Shown here piece after piece: positions 1 through 6,808 of a stretch of 64,000 bases of DNA. The notes under the pieces are model-generated. The model did not search any database. It was not told where the DNA came from and worked only from the letters and a program-made list of their open reading frames with translations. The DNA comes from Streptomyces graminofaciens. GTDB lineage: Bacteria; Actinomycetota; Actinomycetes; Streptomycetales; Streptomycetaceae. The DNA lies in contig NZ_AP018448.1 in NCBI RefSeq assembly GCF_030294945.1, forward strand, positions 6,106,001-6,170,000, read 5' to 3'. Made by a program: the position numbers and the translations under genes. Position 1 is the stretch's first letter; every line of letters begins with the position of its first letter.

Positions 1-633
1 GAACAGCTGCTGCCGCACGGCCTGCTGGGCCTGGTGATCGTCGGCTTCTTCTCCCACACGATGGCCATGTGCTCCTCCGACGCGAACGCCATCGCGGCCG
101 TCTTCACACGTGACTGCGCGCCGGTGATCTGGCGCAGGGCGCGGACGTGGAACGAGGGGCAGGGGCTGCGGGTCGCCCGGATCGCGACCGTCGTCTTCCT
201 CGGCCTGTCGATGGCGGCGGCCACACAGGTCAACTCCCCCGCGTTCAAGGACATCATCACGGTCGTCATCAAGTGGGTCGCCGGCCTGATGGGTCCGATG
301 GCGATCCCGATGATGCTCGGCCTGCTCCGCCCGTTCCGCCGCTCCGGCCCGACGGCGGCGCTCACCAGCTGGGCCTGCGGACTGTTCGCCTTCTGGCTGG
401 TCAACTACCCGATCCACTGGAGCATGGAGGGCGGCGTACCGCTCCAGTACCAGGTGTCGATACCGCTGGCGGTCTCCCTGGTTCTGTACATCCTGATCGG
501 CTTCCTGAAGCCGGAGGACACTCCGGAGCGGCTGGCGATCATCGAGAAGATCAACACGGACGGGGACGGGGACGGCGCTGCGGCAGCCGTGCCGGGTCAG
601 GGGGAGCAGGCGTCGAGCCCGACCGGGGTCTGA
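1..633 (+). CDS. sodium:solute symporter family protein, C-terminal part
   Basis: Partial gene entering from the left edge; 210 C-terminal residues are visible. The reading frame is open from base 1. The sequence has several long hydrophobic segments with short polar loops (for example VVIKWVAGLMGPMAIPMM and VSIPLAVSLVLYILIGFL) and ends in a Gly/Asp-rich hydrophilic tail. The motif SHTMAMCSSDANAIAAVFTRD matches the intracellular helix-loop region of SSS-family sodium:solute symporters, integral membrane proteins that couple Na+ entry to uptake of a solute. The substrate cannot be told from this fragment. A strong hairpin terminator follows directly. Family assignment is by recognition of the pattern; the N-terminal sodium site lies outside the window. 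Confidence 0.8.
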   Translation, partial: EQLLPHGLLGLVIVGFFSHTMAMCSSDANAIAAVFTRDCAPVIWRRARTWNEGQGLRVARIATVVFLGLSMAAATQVNSPAFKDIITVVIKWVAGLMGPMAIPMMLGLLRPFRRSGPTAALTSWACGLFAFWLVNYPIHWSMEGGVPLQYQVSIPLAVSLVLYILIGFLKPEDTPERLAIIEKINTDGDGDGAAAAVPGQGEQASSPTGV

Positions 634-657
634 GGGTTCTCCGGTCGAGGGTTCGAA

Positions 658-701
658 GGGCCGACTCCCGGTGGGGACCATGGGCCACCGGGAGTCGGCC
701 C
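658..701 (+). terminator. rho-independent-type hairpin terminator after the symporter gene
   Basis: A perfect 17-bp inverted repeat (arms 658-674 and 685-701, loop of 10) starts 25 bases after the symporter stop codon. It lacks a long T tract, as is usual in Streptomyces. It lies just before the GNAT gene at 731, so it should separate the two transcripts. Confidence 0.8.
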
Positions 702-730
702 AGGCATGGGAACCTGGCAGGATCTCCCAC

Positions 731-1222
731 ATGATCCGGGCTGCGGTTGCGAACGACGTCACAGAGATCCGCGCGATGATCCGCGAACTGGCCGAGTACG
801 AGCGGGCGGTCGAGCAGGCCAGGGCGACGGAGGAACAACTCCGCCAGGCGCTGTTCGACGACACGCACCCGGCCGCGTTCGCCCTGATCGCCGAGGACGA
901 CGACACCGCCGAGACCGTGGGCTACGCCCTGTGGTACCCGCGCTTCTCGACCTGGACGGGCACGCGCGGCATGCACCTGGAGGACCTGTACGTTCGGCCG
1001 GGGGCCCGGGGCGGCGGCCACGGCAAGGCCCTGCTCGCCACCCTCGCCGCGCTGTGCGAGCGGGAGGGCTACGAGCGGTTCGAGTGGTGGGTCCTGGACT
1101 GGAACGAGCCGGCGGTGGAGTTCTACAAGTCGCTCGGGGTGGAGTTCCTGGACGAGTGGAGGGTGTGCCGGTTGTCGGGGGCGCCGCTGAAGGAATTGGC
1201 GGGGCGGGCGCCGGGGCGCTGA
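731..1222 (+). CDS. GNAT family N-acetyltransferase
   Basis: 163 residues from ATG 731; an upstream in-frame GTG at 671 would put the start inside the terminator stem, so 731 is preferred. The protein is one GNAT domain: the acetyl-CoA binding loop is seen as VRPGARGGGHGKALL (about residues 92-106), preceded by the strand HLEDLYV and followed by FEWWVLDWNEPAVEFY and a final KSLG turn. The N-terminal half (IRELAEYERA, then AFALIAEDDD) resembles the diamine/thialysine acetyltransferase (SSAT2-like) group, so an amine or amino-acid substrate is plausible but unproven. It transfers acetyl from acetyl-CoA in the cytoplasm. No operon partner is evident. Confidence 0.88.
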   Translation: MIRAAVANDVTEIRAMIRELAEYERAVEQARATEEQLRQALFDDTHPAAFALIAEDDDTAETVGYALWYPRFSTWTGTRGMHLEDLYVRPGARGGGHGKALLATLAALCEREGYERFEWWVLDWNEPAVEFYKSLGVEFLDEWRVCRLSGAPLKELAGRAPGR

Positions 1223-1227
1223 GACCG

Positions 1228-1434
1228 GTGGGCGTGCCTCGGGTGCGATGCTGCTCTTCATGCCCGCACGCCGAACGGGCCGCGACCCGTGACGTCCTAC
1301 GGGCGCAGGCCCTCCCCCAACTCCGCGAATGGATCACGCGGGCGATCAGCGCCGACGAGACCTGGCGTCTGGCCCCGCACCAGCGCTACCGGGAACTGGC
1401 CGACGGCCACCTGACGCACCGCGACGAGATGTGA
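1228..1434 (+). other. possible small ORF or gene remnant
   Basis: A short open frame of 68 codons starts with GTG at 1228, 6 bases after the GNAT stop, and ends TGA at 1434. The C-terminal half (LPQLREWITRAISADETWRL) looks protein-like, with a helix-forming pattern and normal codon use, while the first 25 residues are Arg/Cys-rich and unconvincing. No ribosome binding site is obvious. It could be a short conserved hypothetical protein or the tail of a decayed gene. I do not recognise a family. Confidence 0.3.
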
Positions 1435-1462
1435 GCCGGGCCCGGCGGGGACAAGCTGGTGG

Positions 1463-1828
1463 TCAGTACCGAAAGCTGGCCCGTCCCTCGGAGATGTAGA
1501 TCATCCAAGGCAGGATGGTTTCACCGTCGCCTTCGGCGCCGTCCACGGGCCGTAGCTCCACGCCGAGGTCCCGGACGGCGGCGACGGCCCCGATCAGCTC
1601 CTCGGGGAAGTGCAGTCTGCGGGCTTCCTCCTGGGCGGCGAACAGCGGGCCGAGCCGGTCCCATCCGGCGCGGGGCTCGAAGCGGCAGCGGAACCAGGGC
1701 TGGTCGGTGGTGATGTCGAGGAGGAGCCCGACGAGCGAGCCGCCGTGCCAGACCTCGTACGCGGCCGTGCCCACCACATGCCCTCCCCGGATGGTTGATG
1801 GCCCCCCATGACGCATCTCGGCGAGCAT
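1463..1828 (-). CDS. hypothetical protein, 121 aa
   Basis: I do not recognise the family. Start taken at ATG 1828; an in-frame upstream start at 1891 would add a basic, unlikely N-terminus, and ATG 1816 is also possible because no start has a strong ribosome binding site. The protein is soluble, with no signal peptide or membrane segment. Notable features are the hydrophobic core YEVWHGGSLVGLLLDI, an Arg/Phe stretch, the helix FAAQEEARRLHFPEELI, and a C-terminus ending in SEGRASFRY. It reads opposite to the GNAT gene and just downstream of the kinase-like gene at 1898-2440 on the same strand (69-base gap), so the two could be co-transcribed. Confidence 0.6.
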   Translation of the reverse strand: MLAEMRHGGPSTIRGGHVVGTAAYEVWHGGSLVGLLLDITTDQPWFRCRFEPRAGWDRLGPLFAAQEEARRLHFPEELIGAVAAVRDLGVELRPVDGAEGDGETILPWMIYISEGRASFRY

Positions 1829-1897
1829 GCCGGTCGGTCGTGTGTAACCACGGTGTGCGTACGCGTCCCGGCAAGAGGCCTCGCCTGACACGGTCCG

Positions 1898-2440
1898 TCA
1901 GTTCACGTGGGCCGCGATCACCCGCGCGCACGCCAAGGACTCCGTGTGCGTCGTGTCCACCTCCACGTCGTACACGACCCCTTCGTGCACCGCGTCCGCC
2001 TGGGACGCGGCCATCCCCCGGACCCGGTCTCCCCGTGCGATCTCCCGGCCCGCCGCTACCTCGCTCTCGCATCGCACGCCGGCCCACAGGACGTTCAGGC
2101 CGGGGTCCAGGAGCTTCTGCCAGCGCTGTTGGGCGGCGGCTCCGCCCAGGAAGACGTCGTCGATGATGATTCTCGCGCCGGCTCGGGCCATCGCCACGAC
2201 GCCCTTCGCCCAGGCCTGCTCCAGCGCCCGGAAGTCCGCGCCGACGGTCACCCCGCCGTCCGCCGCGAACTCGATGCCCCCGTCCGACTCCGACGTCTGC
2301 ATCCTCGCGGGCATCGCGTCGATGAGTGAGTCGACTCCGAACACCAGCCACGGGTCGGGCAGTACGGCCTGCAGACACCGCACGATCCCCGACTTGCCCG
2401 AGCTGGAACCGCCGTTGAGAATGATCATCTGGGTCGTCAC
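1898..2440 (-). CDS. chloramphenicol phosphotransferase-like P-loop kinase
   Basis: 180 residues from GTG 2440. The N-terminus [14 protein letters not shown] (about residues 6-19) is a Walker A loop placed as in chloramphenicol 3-O-phosphotransferase, a family of about 178 residues that transfers phosphate from ATP to the drug's primary hydroxyl. [10 protein letters not shown] after the first helix and the strand [10 protein letters not shown] (Walker B-like) also fit, as does the basic helix with ARGDRVRG near the end. The true substrate may be another small hydroxylated molecule, since many Streptomyces carry such kinases without a chloramphenicol cluster. Earlier in-frame codons encode an Arg-rich stretch, so the start at 2440 is favoured. 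Confidence 0.8.
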   Translation of the reverse strand: MTTQMIILNGGSSSGKSGIVRCLQAVLPDPWLVFGVDSLIDAMPARMQTSESDGGIEFAADGGVTVGADFRALEQAWAKGVVAMARAGARIIIDDVFLGGAAAQQRWQKLLDPGLNVLWAGVRCESEVAAGREIARGDRVRGMAASQADAVHEGVVYDVEVDTTHTESLACARVIAAHVN

Positions 2441-2483
2441 GGGGCCACAGTAGGGCGTTCGCCCTCTCACCCCTTCCTCTTTA

Positions 2484-3431
2484 CTACGCGCAGGCCTTCT
2501 CCAGGAGCGTGAACGACTTCGGCGCACCGCCGGGCTGCGGCTTGCCCGCCTTGTGGCCGACGACCCGGTAACCGGCGTCCAGGTAGTAGGCGTTCAGGCG
2601 CGCGTTGTCCGCCAGGCAGTCCAGGCGTACGAACGTCCGCCCCGCCTCGGCGACGCGGCGCTCCGCGGCACGCAGCAGCGAACGCCCCGTCCCCGGCCGG
2701 GCGTTGCCACGGTCCACCATCAGGCGGTGCACATAGCCGGCCACCGGCGGCTGCGGTCCCCAGGCGTCCTCGTCCTCCCACCACAGTTCCCAGGCCCCGG
2801 TCACGCGGCCGTCGGACTCGGCGAGCCAGACCTCGCCACTCGCCATGGTCCGGCGGAAGTGGTCCTCGCCCAGCTGGCCGGGCCGCCACTGGTTGGTGAC
2901 GCCCCGGGCGAGCATCCAGCGGGCGGCGTCGTCGCGCAGACGGACGAGCGTGGGGAGGTCGGTTTCGTCGGCGAGGCGGAAGTGGAGACCGCCGGGCGGC
3001 TTCCGCACCATGAACACATCCACCGGGTCCTCCGATTCGACCGTGAACCCAAGGCGCTCGTACAGCCGTCGAGCCGGGCTCCCCTGCAATACGTTCAGCC
3101 GGACCAGGACGCCGTCCTCGTCGGTCCTCTCCAGCAGTTCGCGCAGCACCCCGGTGCCGATCCCCGTGCCCTGTACGTCTTGCGCCAGGTAGAAGTGCTC
3201 CAGCCAGTGGGCCTCGGCGGACGGGCGGAGGGCTACGCAGCCGGCGAAGGTGGTGTTCGTCTCGATGATCCAGGTGTGGGCGGGGTCGAAGCCGTCGCGC
3301 AGGCGTTGGCGGACACGGTGGGGGTCGTAGCGGCCCAGGCGTTCCAGGTCGGGGCGCATGACCACGGCGCGTAGTTCGGCCACCGCTTCCATGTCCGTCG
3401 CCGATGCCTGTCGTATGTGCCAGTCCGCCAT
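2484..3431 (-). CDS. tandem-domain GNAT acetyltransferase
   Basis: 315 residues, about twice a normal GNAT length. Domain 1 (about residues 1-150) carries [20 protein letters not shown], a typical acetyl-CoA pyrophosphate loop, and ends [19 protein letters not shown]. Domain 2 (about 155-315) has [20 protein letters not shown] followed by [21 protein letters not shown], again GNAT motifs A and B. Each half is therefore a complete fold and the protein probably arose by domain duplication. ATG 3431 is preferred over GTG 3440 three codons upstream. It lies just upstream of, and in line with, the phosphotransferase-like gene at 1898-2440 (43-base gap), so both may form a small modifying-enzyme operon. 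Substrate unknown. Confidence 0.87.
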   Translation of the reverse strand: MADWHIRQASATDMEAVAELRAVVMRPDLERLGRYDPHRVRQRLRDGFDPAHTWIIETNTTFAGCVALRPSAEAHWLEHFYLAQDVQGTGIGTGVLRELLERTDEDGVLVRLNVLQGSPARRLYERLGFTVESEDPVDVFMVRKPPGGLHFRLADETDLPTLVRLRDDAARWMLARGVTNQWRPGQLGEDHFRRTMASGEVWLAESDGRVTGAWELWWEDEDAWGPQPPVAGYVHRLMVDRGNARPGTGRSLLRAAERRVAEAGRTFVRLDCLADNARLNAYYLDAGYRVVGHKAGKPQPGGAPKSFTLLEKACA

Positions 3432-3627
3432 GATCGGCACGTTATCGCGCTCCGGCGGCCGGTGAGCCGTGGGCGACGGCAGCGCGCTACCGCGCTCTTA
3501 CATGGCCGCTGCGGCCCAGCCACACTTCGCCTTGCCCAAATCTCCACCTAGCCTTCACAAATCGCAGCAGCCAGACTGGCGCCGCTTTCCAGTCGCGTCG
3601 ACTGGACCAACACAGGGGAGATTTGTC

Positions 3628-3978
3628 ATGAGCATGCTGTTCATGGTGAAGCGAAACGCGAAGCGACTGGGTGTGCTGACCGCGATGGCGGTGGGGCCAC
3701 TGATGCTCGCCGCCACGCCCGCCTTCGCCGCCACCGTCTACGAGGGCTCCGACTACGCCTACAACTCGGGCACCACGCTCTACGCCTGCGACAGGGAGCA
3801 GGACGGCAACGGCGTCTACGCCGAGTACTGGGGCAGCGGCTCCGTCCACGGGACCGTCTGGGACGGGAACGGCTCGTCGGCCGGATGCGGGTACGCGACC
3901 ATAGGCACCCTGGCCTCGTTCCGGGTATGTGAGGACGACCTGGGCGCGGACACCTGTTCGTCCCGCGTGTATCTCTGA
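3628..3978 (+). CDS. small secreted protein, 116 aa
   Basis: Start at ATG 3628 behind a GGGGAG ribosome binding site at 3614-3619. The N-terminus has a basic n-region (VKRNAKR), a hydrophobic stretch (LGVLTAMAVGPLMLAA) and a probable signal peptidase site after TPAFA, so the mature protein is about 80 residues and exported. The mature part has four cysteines (ACDRE, AGCGY, RVCED, DTCSS), suggesting two disulfides, and many Tyr/Gly/Ser residues. I do not recognise a named family; small Cys-containing secreted proteins of this kind are common in Streptomyces. A hairpin follows the stop codon. Confidence 0.8.
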   Translation: MSMLFMVKRNAKRLGVLTAMAVGPLMLAATPAFAATVYEGSDYAYNSGTTLYACDREQDGNGVYAEYWGSGSVHGTVWDGNGSSAGCGYATIGTLASFRVCEDDLGADTCSSRVYL

Positions 3979-3999
3979 CCGTCTGCCGTCCGACCGTCC

Positions 4000-4028
4000 G
4001 GCCCGTGCGTCACCCCGACGCGCGGGCC
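4000..4028. terminator. hairpin between convergent genes
   Basis: Inverted repeat GGCCCG...CGGGCC (arms 4000-4005 and 4023-4028) with an inner GCG/CGC pairing, placed between the stop of the small secreted protein (3978) and the stop of the convergent ADP-ribosylglycohydrolase-like gene (4051). It could stop transcripts from both sides. The stem is short, so this is a moderate call. Confidence 0.5.
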
Positions 4029-4050
4029 TCCCTCACGTCACGGCCCGCCC

Positions 4051-5166
4051 TCAGCCCCGCGGATACCGCGTCAGCCACCCCGGCACCGCCCCGCCCGGCC
4101 CGTGCAGCGCCGGGCCCTGGGTCATCTCCAGGGCGAAGTCGTCCGCCAGGACCAGTAGCGTGGGACGGCCCTCCAGCTCCGCCAGCCAGCCCGGGGGGAG
4201 TGCCGTCTCGCCGTGGAGGGCGCCCAGCAGACCGCCCGTCAGGGCTCCCGCCGCGCCCGAGTGGCCGCTGTGGTTGACCGCCAGACACAGACCTTGGCGT
4301 ACGTCCTCGCCGACCAGGGTGCAGTAGACCGCCACCGCCAGCAGGCCCTCCGCCGTGCCCGCCCCGGCCAGCTCCTGGACCAGGGCCGCGGACGGGGGGC
4401 CCGTGCGTACGGCGGTGAGGGACTGCTGGAGCGCCTCGGCCACCGGGGGGTGGCCGGGGCGGGCCGCGAGGAGGACCAGGGTTTTCTGCACCGCCGCGTC
4501 CAGGCTCTCGCCCCGGGCCAGGGCGTGCACGATCACCGCGTACGCGCCCGCCGCCAGGTACGCCACCGGGTGGCCGTGGGTCTGGGCCGCGCACTCCACC
4601 GCCAGTTGGAAGACCAACTGGGGTTCCCAGCCGACCAGCAGGCCGAAGGGGGCCGAGCGGGCCGCCGCCTCCGCGCCGAACTCGCCGGGGTTCTTGGGGG
4701 CGTCCAGTGTGCCCATCGTGTCGTCGGCGAAGCCGAGCAGGCAGGCGCTGGACGGGTCGCGCCGCGCGTAGAGCCACTCCTCACGGGCGAGCCAGCCGTC
4801 GTCCTTGCGGCGCTCGTCGGGGCCCCAGTCGCGCTGGGTGGCCGCCCAGCGCAGATACGCCCGGTGCAGATCCGTCGGCGGGTGCCAGACGCCGATGTCG
4901 CGGCGGACCTGGGCGCGGATCAGGCCGTCGACCGTGAAGAGGGTGAGCTGGGTGAGGTCCGTCACGGCGCCGCGTCTGCCGTACGCGGGGGCCAGGTCGG
5001 TCAGGCCGTCGGGGCCGTACGCCTCGCCGATCTCGGGCAGCGAGAGCGCGTCGACGGGCGAGCCCAGCGCGTCGCCGACGGCCGCGCCCAGCAGCGTCCC
5101 GCGCACCCGGCTGCGGAAGTCCTGCTGCTCGACTCTGCCCCAGACGGCCCCGGCTGTCGCACCCAC
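4051..5166 (-). CDS. ADP-ribosylglycohydrolase-fold protein, probably catalytically degenerate
   Basis: 371 residues from GTG 5166, chosen because GAGGAGG lies 5 bases upstream; the open frame extends to 5271 but through a repeat array. The fold is that of ADP-ribosylglycohydrolases, which remove ADP-ribose from proteins using two Mg2+ ions: it begins VRGTLLGAAVGDALGSPVD and ends with an NHSGHSGAAGALTGGLLGAL segment. The family's metal-binding motifs are altered. The usual T-D-D-T is TDLT here (in AVTDLTQLTLF) and the usual G-D-x-D-[ST] near the C-terminus is GHSGA. Three expected Asp ligands are therefore missing, which points to a pseudoenzyme or a different, metal-poor function. It is monocistronic with a repeat-rich promoter region. 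Confidence 0.82.
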   Translation of the reverse strand: MGATAGAVWGRVEQQDFRSRVRGTLLGAAVGDALGSPVDALSLPEIGEAYGPDGLTDLAPAYGRRGAVTDLTQLTLFTVDGLIRAQVRRDIGVWHPPTDLHRAYLRWAATQRDWGPDERRKDDGWLAREEWLYARRDPSSACLLGFADDTMGTLDAPKNPGEFGAEAAARSAPFGLLVGWEPQLVFQLAVECAAQTHGHPVAYLAAGAYAVIVHALARGESLDAAVQKTLVLLAARPGHPPVAEALQQSLTAVRTGPPSAALVQELAGAGTAEGLLAVAVYCTLVGEDVRQGLCLAVNHSGHSGAAGALTGGLLGALHGETALPPGWLAELEGRPTLLVLADDFALEMTQGPALHGPGGAVPGWLTRYPRG

Positions 5167-5193
5167 CCCGGCCTCCTCATGGCCCCGACCCCC

Positions 5194-5233
5194 GTACGTC
5201 AGTACGTAAGTACATCCGTACGCCCGTACGGCC
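5194..5233. repeat. five 8-bp direct repeats with GTAC phased every 8 bp
   Basis: GTAC occurs at 5194, 5202, 5210, 5218 and 5226, exactly 8 bases apart, giving units GTACGTCA, GTACGTAA, GTACATCC, GTACGCCC and GTACGGCC. The array begins 28 bases upstream of the preferred GTG start of the ADP-ribosylglycohydrolase-like gene, where a promoter or operator for that gene would lie. It may be a multi-site binding region for a regulator. Confidence 0.7.
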
Positions 5234-5398
5234 CGACAGTCCAGCACTGTAATCGAACAGGAACGGTCCATTCAGGGGTCTCGGTGAGCACTGTCAGCCC
5301 TTTAAACACAACCGTTCGGAGGCTTTGGTGGTCAGAGGGATCGGATGTGAACAAACCATGCTGCGAGTCCGACTCCTGGAGTATCCGTGCCCCTTCGC

Positions 5399-6799
5399 AT
5401 GAGCCGTCGTACCAAGGTCGCGGGCTGTACCGCCGTCGCCGCCGCGCTGCTGGCCGCGCCCCTGGCCCTGGCCGCCCCGGCCTCGGCCGCCCCCAAGCCG
5501 CCGATCGTCGACTTCAACGGCGACGGTTACGCCGACCTCGCGATCCAGGCGCCGTTCGGGTCCCTCCAGGGCGTCGCGCACGCGGGCTACGTCTCGATCG
5601 TGTACGGCTCCCCGACGGGCATGGACCTGGAGCACCCGGAGAACATCTCGCAGGACCTGACCTGGGTGCCCGGCGAGGCCTCGGAGACGTACTTCGGCAG
5701 TTCCACGGCCGCCCGCGATCTCGACGGCGACGGCTACACCGACCTCGTGGTGTCCGCGGGGAACAACAACTCGGCGATCGTGTGGGGCACCTCGGGCGGC
5801 CTGCACGAGGCGACCGCGCTCTCCGGCCACCTCAGCGGCCTGGTCGACGGCGACTTCAACGGCGACGGCGAGGGCGACTTCGCCGCCAGGACCAACGGGA
5901 CCGTCAAGGTCTTCCTCGGCCCGTTCACCCGCGCCGGGGCGCCCGCCTCGACCACCACCCTGCCCGAGGACAGGGACGACGTCTACGACCTCGTCGCCGG
6001 CGACATGAACGGCGACGGCAAGGACGACCTCGTCACCACGCACGGCCACGAGGAGCGCGCGTACAAGGCCCGCTGGTGGAAGGGGACCTCGACCGGTCTC
6101 AGCAAGACGTACAAGACCACCGGGCACTACACGGACGGCGGTGTGATCGCCGACGTGAACATGGACGGCTACGGCGACTACGTGGCCTCCGACGTCGGCT
6201 CCGTCTCAGAGATGTCGATGTACGAGGCGGGCACCGTCCGTGTCGTCTACGGCGGCGCGTCGGGCCCGACCACCCGTACCGCGACGATCACGCAGGACAC
6301 CAAGGGCGTCCCCGGCGTCGGCGAGGCCGGGTGGCGGGGCGGCGACGACTCCGACTACGGCGACCAGTTCGGCTACTCCCTGGCCGCCGGTGACGTGACC
6401 GGCGACGGCTACCCCGACATCGCGGTCGGCGTGCCCGGCGAGGACATCGGCTCCGTCCGCGACGCGGGCTCGGTCGTTCTGCTCAAGGGCGGCAGGGCCG
6501 GTCTGACCGGCACCGGCGCGCAGGCCGTCGACCAGTCCGACGCCGGGGTGCCCGGTGCCTCCGAGGCCGGCGACCAGTTCGGCCGCGAGGTCTCCCTGCT
6601 CGACGTGAACTCCAACAACCGCGCCGACCTCGCCGTCTCGGCCCCGACCGAGGACGGCACGTACAAGGACTCCGGCGCGGTCTGGGTCTTCCGGGGCTCC
6701 AAGGCCGGGCTGACCACGACCAGCATCACCTCCTTCGGGCCGAAGACGGTGTGGGGGCCGGAGAAGGAGGCGATGTTCGGGTCGGGCTTCGCGAAGTAG
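5399..6799 (+). CDS. secreted FG-GAP/VCBS repeat protein
   Basis: 466 residues from ATG 5399 (a GTG at 5387 is an alternative). A signal peptide with RRTK followed by a long Ala/Leu stretch and cleavage near PASAA directs export. The mature protein consists of FG-GAP repeats, each with a calcium-binding DxNxDG loop: DFNGDGYADL, DLDGDGYTDL, DFNGDGEGDF, DMNGDGKDDL, DVNMDGYGDY, DVTGDGYPDI and a degenerate DVNSNNRADL. Seven such blades fit an integrin-alpha-like beta-propeller. The segment EAGDQFGREV is the FG-GAP signature. No extra catalytic domain is present, so a binding or structural role outside the cell is likely. Its stop is only 9 bases from the convergent TPR gene's stop. Confidence 0.9.
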   Translation: MSRRTKVAGCTAVAAALLAAPLALAAPASAAPKPPIVDFNGDGYADLAIQAPFGSLQGVAHAGYVSIVYGSPTGMDLEHPENISQDLTWVPGEASETYFGSSTAARDLDGDGYTDLVVSAGNNNSAIVWGTSGGLHEATALSGHLSGLVDGDFNGDGEGDFAARTNGTVKVFLGPFTRAGAPASTTTLPEDRDDVYDLVAGDMNGDGKDDLVTTHGHEERAYKARWWKGTSTGLSKTYKTTGHYTDGGVIADVNMDGYGDYVASDVGSVSEMSMYEAGTVRVVYGGASGPTTRTATITQDTKGVPGVGEAGWRGGDDSDYGDQFGYSLAAGDVTGDGYPDIAVGVPGEDIGSVRDAGSVVLLKGGRAGLTGTGAQAVDQSDAGVPGASEAGDQFGREVSLLDVNSNNRADLAVSAPTEDGTYKDSGAVWVFRGSKAGLTTTSITSFGPKTVWGPEKEAMFGSGFAK

Positions 6800-6808
6800 C
6801 CCCGCCCG

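Noticed and set aside
1885..1901. CTGAC...GTCAG pair near the phosphotransferase-like gene
   Set aside because: The spacer is 7 bases (ACGGTCC) rather than 5, and the pair lies next to a gene with no link to the catabolic set, so it was not counted as an operator.
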